A stretch of DNA of 64,000 nt, from assembly GCA_001466705.2 (NCBI GenBank), contig LATX02000198.1, forward strand, positions 248,001 through 312,000, given 5' to 3'. A model generated the notes under the pieces. The model was not told the origin of the DNA and ran no database searches. It saw only the letters and a program-made list of their open reading frames with translations. A program made the position numbers and the translations under genes. Shown piece by piece: positions 59,034 through 64,000 of this stretch. Numbering within the stretch: position 1 is the stretch's first letter; the number at the start of each line of letters is the position of its first letter. The stretch comes from Moniliophthora roreri (taxonomy: Eukaryota > Basidiomycota > Agaricomycetes > Agaricales > Marasmiaceae).

Positions 59034-59322
59034 ACGCACTTTTCTTCCTTGACTGCGTTCGTCGGCACTCTCTTTGCAGCTCGCGCGGCCGCTCAACACA
59101 ACCTCATCGGACAGCGGTGAACATTCGCTCAGCATGCGGTTACCGACTGACGAGGTGATTTTATAGACACTCTGGTTGTGAGCGCCACCCCCTCCGACGT
59201 CAATAGCGAAGTCACCTATTCCTATGTTTGCACTGTGATAGAGTCTTCCATCTCTTGACCAATTGTGTTACTCAACTTGCTGTGTGGCGGAGTCCAACGC
59301 CGCTCAGACTTACTGTACTTGA
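59034..59322 (+). pseudogene. broken tandem paralogue of the small secreted cysteine-rich gene
   Basis: Alignment by eye to 58258-58573 is clear. HFSSLTAFVGTLFAARAAAQ is the signal-peptide region and NLIGQ matches NPIGQ. PSDVNSEVTYSYVCTV matches PADVNGGVAYVYTCGG, and TCCVAESNAAQTYCT ends exactly like TCCTTQAGGAAFCT. The expected ATG is ACG (59034-59036). An extra C in the CACCCCCTCC run shifts the frame after the first Cys. Further small changes disrupt the centre. The intron (GTGAAC...TTATAG) is still recognisable. Confidence 0.8.
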
Positions 59323-59571
59323 TTCCTCTATATTGAAGTTCGATACGTAAGGAAGCCCGGCCTACAGTGTCTCGTATTCCCATGTATCGCACAGAAAGTA
59401 ACATAATGGAAGAAAGATTTGTATTTGGCAATATTCACTAAATACACAGCATAGTACACAACAGCTCGACAGTTGCTAGCAGCATGATAAATTAGATGCG
59501 ATGATATCCAAGAAAACAATCCAAATAGCGAACGAAAAAAAAAACGAAAAATCCTTCTTTCCTTCCTTAAA

Positions 59572-61165
59572 TTACTCACGCACCTCCATCCCACCCCACT
59601 CCAAAGCCCTGAACAGCCCATCGTCCCAGATTTTCTCAATATCAACACCAACAACATCTCTCCATAACACCGGATCAAGGTCCGCCCTTTGTGACGCTGC
59701 ATCCCATCCACCAGTCTCCAACGAAACACCCTTGAACAGCATAAACACCCTCGTTATCACGTCTGGCTGAGGCGTGATTTCCAGAGGCGCAGCGGGCTCA
59801 TAAGAAGCCTGATTGACAAATCGAAGAGCAACGTGCTTGTGTTTGAGGAACGAAGGTAACCAGTACGTGATGAATGAGCTTCGGGCTTCAGTATGGAGAC
59901 CCAATGCGAAAAGCGCTTTCTCAAGATATGGAGGTAGAGCGTCCACGGAGAGAACAACAGAGTCATGAGGCTGAACGTCGGCTTGGCTGGGTATGAATTG
60001 GTGTGCGATGAGAGGAGAGGAAGGAGGCGATAGTGGTGCGTCCGAGTTGGTACTGTCAGTTTAAAAGTAGATTAAGCATCAAGTGATGAAAGAGACTCTA
60101 GTTGAGAATCATACCTTGCTTCCCAGAATAGATACGAGATATCCAATCCCGTATCCGTTTGCTTCAGCGTTCCATCTGGTTGCGTCTGAACTCTCCATTG
60201 TACCTGTTGGTGAAGACGAGCTGATGGCGATGACTTGATAGCAACAACTGGATAGGTTGCTGCAAAGCTCCACTGCGGAACAAGCGAGACCGAAACGTTG
60301 GCCTCAATCTGTTTGGGAGAAAACAGATAGATGACAGGTTTCCTCAACGTAGCAGATGACGTCGATGGGAATAGGCTCAGAGTCTGCGTTGGAGCAAAAG
60401 GCCTGTCAAGTCCAAAGACTTTTGACACAGGATAGCATTCGATAACGGCGCCGTCTTCCATATTGAGGTCTCGAGGGCATTTTGATACTTCAGAAAAGAT
60501 CGGCTTGTTTTCGAAATGGTAGCTGATCTGTGTATCATCGGTCAAGTAGGCAGGCCTTCCAGGTTCGGCTTTACGTATGTGGGTTTCGTAGGCCTCGAAA
60601 ATCTCTTTGAATGCCATTGAAGACGGAACAGTGCATTCGTTATCTAGTGACTGGGTATTCCCTCTCCAAGAGAAGAAGCAAAATTTGAGTTTGAGTTTGA
60701 TTTCCTGAGAGTTATCTGTATTTATTGGCGGTTCAGTATCTTGATAAGTAACCGAGATTGAAGAGCACACCTGTAGGGCCAGATGACACTGACGATTCAT
60801 TACAAGTCTCCGAGCATGTATAGCCCCTCTCTGTCGTTCTATCCACGACATAAAAACACGAAACAGATTTGATTACAATAGCCCAGGTATCTGGAGTCAC
60901 TTCTGCTCGTTCCCCTTGACATATCGCGAGCTGATCGGTCAGGAAAACGAGATTTTCTAGTGCTATCTTTGGGAAGTGAGTCTGAGCGCATGCTGTTGCG
61001 GCCTTGAACCAGAGAAGAAAAATTAGTATGATCCCTAATCTTCCATAGACCGTAGAAACTTACAGAGTAGACCATAGGCCGTCGGACAATCACTCTTTTA
61101 GACCCACTTCCATCGCAAAACAAGACGAGATTGGTTTCTTCGTTCTTTGGTCGTGAGGTTGACAT
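59572..61165 (-). CDS. conserved basidiomycete protein of unknown function
   Basis: Four exons can be joined in phase, giving roughly 475 residues. Exon 1 starts MSTSRPKNEETNLVLFCDGS and ends RRPMVYS. Next come AATACAQTHFPKIALENLVF and, after a GTGTGC intron, IKLKLKFCFFSWRG and a region resembling a beta-grasp/ubiquitin-like fold. The conserved C-terminal half includes FSPKQIEANVSVSLVPQWSF, LDISYLFWEA, SFITYWLPSFLKHKHVALRF, PQPDVITRVFMLFKGV and FRALEWGGMEV. This C-terminal pattern is one I have seen as a conserved fungal hypothetical family without a described role. No catalytic motif or membrane segment is visible. Confidence 0.65.
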
Positions 61166-61759
61166 GGGAATTAGAAGAATGAGAGAGGTACAGCATAGAC
61201 CGATTTTAAAGCCCCAGGGCTAGAGCCACACGGGTCCGCTGGACTGGGGGAGCACCTGTCATGACTCGAATCATTAACCTGGTAACCAGTTGCACAGCCT
61301 CAAGTGGAAGTAGTACCGCCCGAGTCCCGTGTCCATCCATCACTGTGGTCTTGGAATGAAAGATATTCGAAAGTTTAAGCCGTATATCATGAACAAGAAA
61401 TCTTTTGCAGTATCGTAGACATATCTCCGTTTCGTTTGCTTTTCCAAAGGACTCTGCGCAGACGCAACACGAGGATGGAATTACTGCTATCGCTAGGCTT
61501 CTCTAGCATCACCTACCGTCTCGGAACTTTCAAGGATTAAACCTTCTCAATCTCGATTCACTTTGCGAATCACACTACAAAATCTCATGAATCTCACTCC
61601 GCGCGTTCACGCTTGTCCCTCTGATTTCACTATTTGCATTCATCAAAAAAAGAAAAAAAAAAAGGTGCACGTACTTAGTAGCAGAAGACAGAGAGGTTGC
61701 GAAGACCAAAGTACGTGTTGCCTCAGGAATTGGTGTTGAAGTTCATCAGAAGGATTACA

Positions 61760-62328
61760 TCATAAGTATGGCCTTTTGGCCTGTGAGTGGCCTGCCGCTG
61801 GCCTTTTTGGCCGAAAGGCCGAAGGCAAAAGGCTAGGTCTGGTTTTCTGAAAGGCTGGTCCCTTTTTTGGTTCGGAGGTTTACCCCAAAAAGGCTAAAAG
61901 GCCGAAAAGTGCCATGCTAGGTCACCGGTAAGTAGGTGCAAGTTGTCCCCTCCCCGGCCAGCCCCGCCCCTTCCAGATGGACACTGGACATTATTCATCT
62001 TGATAGTATTGCATGCACTGTTCATTTGCTTCCTATTTTCGGCTCTGAGCTGCTTCCTGAATATTCTCACTTCTCAAGCTCTAGATGCTTTTCATACCTT
62101 TTTTATTAACATATTTGCTAGTAACCACACATCCTATGATTTCATTCAATAATTTTGTAGTATTGTAGTGGTACATACAGCTAAGAAAGTATTTTAATTA
62201 TCATCCTTTCACCCTTTTGGCCTTTGACCTATGGAAAGGCCAGAAATGCCGAAAAGGCCGAAAAAGGCTAAAAGGCACGATGTTGATTTACTGATGGCCC
62301 TTCGATCAAGTCTACGACCGGCCTTTTC
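61760..62328. mobile_element. putative non-autonomous element with GGCC-type subterminal repeats
   Basis: Relative to the other module copies, about 560 bp are inserted between GGTGTTGAAGTT and CTATTCCCTGGATCAATG. Both ends are packed with short GGCCTTTTTGGCC, GAAAAGGCCG and AAAGGCT motifs in both orientations, the kind of subterminal repetition seen in hAT-like elements. I could not define exact inverted ends or an 8-bp target duplication, and about 20 bp of the flank are lost. The interior has no transposase. Confidence 0.5.
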
Positions 62329-63089
62329 TATTCCCTGGATCAATGAACCATGAAGTTTACAAGGTCGCAGTTCAAGACAAGTAGATCGTCCCAGAGGGAA
62401 CGGGCTATAAAAGTATTGATGGCGACGCATCCTCTTCTCATTCTGCTCGTGTTCTGTTCCTGGATCCCTTGACTCAATTTTGACTAGGGGTTATATATCC
62501 TGACATTCAACTGGTCTCCTCATCTCGGTGCGTATCACAGATCGTGATTTGCGCTCCATCAGAACTCTGATAGCATCTTCCACACTCACATGGGATCATG
62601 AGAATGCTGATCGAAGCGGTTCTATAGCTAGCGAAAATCACGGAAACCCTTCTGCACTGTGTCATTATGTTCCTAATGTCGTTCGGCCTTTCTCATTCCT
62701 CCAGGTCTCACTGAGCTTTGTCGGGGTCTTCCATGAATGTGATTTATTTCAACATGAAAATCTTTCGGACCACTTGATATCGATACCAGAATGGCCTTGG
62801 GTACGACTCAGTTGGGACCGCAGTGTCCCTTCTTTTGATCTGATCCTGCTATAGGGATGCATCGTGGTTCGTCGAATCTCACCTCAGGTCCCAGCTATTC
62901 TTACGAATGAATTCCTGGAAAGTCTTTTTGCCGCTTCAGTTCTTAGAAGGTCCTCGAGTGCGACTTGAGCGCAGTAGGACCTTGTTCCACAACAAGCGAT
63001 CTCAGCTAGTCAGTGATAGCAGGCCAGCAGCATAAAACGGACAGTCAGTGAGATATCTGCATCACATTCCCTCTCTTGTCGTTCTAATA

Positions 63090-63765
63090 ATGTCTGATTC
63101 AACATACGACATTGCTTCAATTCTTTCCGTCCAATCCACCGTTATTTTCTCAATCTCCACTTTGTCGGTATGTCCGTCTTTGCATGTATGACTCCATATG
63201 TTTGACTAATCCACGTGTTAGGCCACGTATTTTGTCTATGGTAAGTCCTTGATCTACCTCGAGCACGACGAGAATATGACAAGCCATACTAGGCTTATAT
63301 GTCCTGCTGTTTGGCGCAGCTGTCTACATGATGCGCAGCCGTCAGCAATGCGACGAGCGGCTCAATTGGAGCCTGTATCTATTACTGACGGTGATTCTCT
63401 TTGTGTTTTCTACGGCTTATGTCGTGATCGAAACCGTTTATCTGGTTCGCGATTCCATCATCTGCTTTACTGCAGTCAAGACTCGAGATTACGAGCCTTT
63501 GGTGGACTACTGGACCCATGATAGTTACAAAACAGCTTTGGTGTAAGGAGCTGGCATCTTATCACACTCTCTTTTACTGAAACTCTCTTAGCGCTTTCAT
63601 ACTACTGATACCTATCATCCTCAAGTACTTCACTCCATTGCTCAATGCTCAGGAAACTAACCTATAACATTCCAGCATCGTAGCGGAATACATGCTAGTT
63701 CGTAGCTCAAGTGGCAATTTATCATGCTGATCCTACCTGACCCTCCCCTTTTTTCGCAGATACAT
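63090..63765 (+). CDS. serpentine-like membrane protein M, copy 4, truncated by gap
   Basis: It starts MSDSTYDIASILSVQSTVIF at 63090. The second helix block follows (MRSRQQCDERLNWSLYLLLT, VILFVFSTAYVVIETVYLVR) and SIICFTAVKTRDYEPLVDYW, as in copy 1. The exon with PIIL and the start of the next helix are present. The frame then reaches TACAT just before the N at 63766, where the IHRCY exon should begin. The rest is missing from the window. Up to that point no stop is seen. Confidence 0.65.
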
Positions 63766-64000
63766 NGGCCAAAATGCCGGTGGCATGCCAATGGCATGCC
63801 GAAATGCCAGGTGATGTCATCCTACCGATGTATCGCACATGATCGAGGTCAATAATTTCACCGATAGCTGTCAGTGTAACGTATCTTCTTGACGAGGAGT
63901 CGGGAATGCTATGTATACTGGGGTATTTCGATTGATTCGGATGGTCACGCGTCACAGGGCTCAAAATTTCCGAATAGACTCGGACTGTGACCACCAAAAA
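63766..64000. other. scaffold N and following foreign sequence
   Basis: A single N at 63766 interrupts M copy 4. What follows (GGCCAAAATGCCGGTGGCAT, GCCAATGGCATGCCGAAATG) consists of short inverted GGCATGCC/AAATGCC motifs unlike any M copy. It resembles the end of a transposable element (hAT-like subterminal repeats). No gene is supported to the window end. Confidence 0.5.

Larger units (their letters stand above)
61446..63765 (+). repeat. fourth, truncated copy of the M module
   Basis: From about 61446 the sequence follows arm 1 (from about 5008), including the AGGCTTCTCTAGCAT stretch, the TATCGATACC motif, the TATAGGGATGCATCGTGGTT site without the 5663 element, and then M copy 4. It is in the same orientation as arm 1. 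It is cut by the N at 63766, after which unrelated sequence begins, so whether AKR-a followed is unknown. Confidence 0.75.

Noticed and set aside
61943..62152. Hydrophobic 69-codon frame
   Set aside because: It lies inside the putative inserted element and has no homologue in the other module copies; hydrophobicity reflects T-rich DNA.
1..64000. CRISPR arrays, bacterial operons, tRNA or rRNA genes
   Set aside because: None seen. Intron-rich genes and eukaryotic families exclude a prokaryotic reading; no tRNA-like cloverleaf was noticed by eye, though a dedicated tRNA scan was not possible.

Overview
The window looks like nuclear DNA of a filamentous basidiomycete, most likely an agaricomycete. 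Genes are split by many short introns (about 50-60 nt). Protein families typical of that group are present: F-box/LRR proteins, DUF6535 and DUF6533 membrane proteins, seven-helix serpentine-like proteins, a CYP53-like P450 and small secreted cysteine-rich proteins. I cannot name the species. There are two single-N scaffold joins, at 9396 and 63766.

Left third (about 1-25.8 kb) is accessory and rearranged. After an F-box/LRR gene (671-2242, minus) comes a large imperfect palindrome. Arm 1 (3494-10254) holds an unrecognised gene X (minus), a serpentine-like membrane protein M (plus) and an aldo/keto reductase AKR-a (minus). Arm 2 (about 13440-19250) is its inverted copy, with AKR-a (plus), M (minus) and X (plus). 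A spacer of about 3.2 kb lies between them. Arm 2 overlaps a direct tandem duplication of a unit of about 4.9 kb (M, X, and a relic of a second reductase, AKR-b), at 15039-19946 and 19947-25076. Arm 1 carries two short inverted-repeat elements inserted at TA dinucleotides. The empty sites survive in the other copies. A fourth copy of the module enters at 61446 and runs to the gap at 63766. Most AKR and X copies are broken. The M copies are the best preserved part.

Middle (26-46.5 kb): a DUF6535 membrane protein; a C2H2/RING zinc-finger gene with a broken partial duplicate at 25.2-25.8 kb; an unrecognised minus-strand gene; a type II membrane protein with three related cysteine-bearing ectodomain repeats; a long WW-domain/RS-rich protein; a CYP53-like P450; an F-box pseudogene; and a 1120-residue disordered protein.

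Right third (48.5-61.2 kb): UNC-50/GMH1 and an oxysterol-binding protein (KES1/OSH4 class) converge tail to tail. Both act at Golgi membranes in characterised species. They are followed by a secreted-peptide relic, a DUF6533 membrane protein, a C2H2/RGG zinc-finger protein, a small secreted cysteine-rich protein with a broken tandem paralogue, and a conserved basidiomycete protein of unknown function.

Splice sites were assigned by eye from GT/AG signals and reading phase. Where I could not close a junction, the entry says so.
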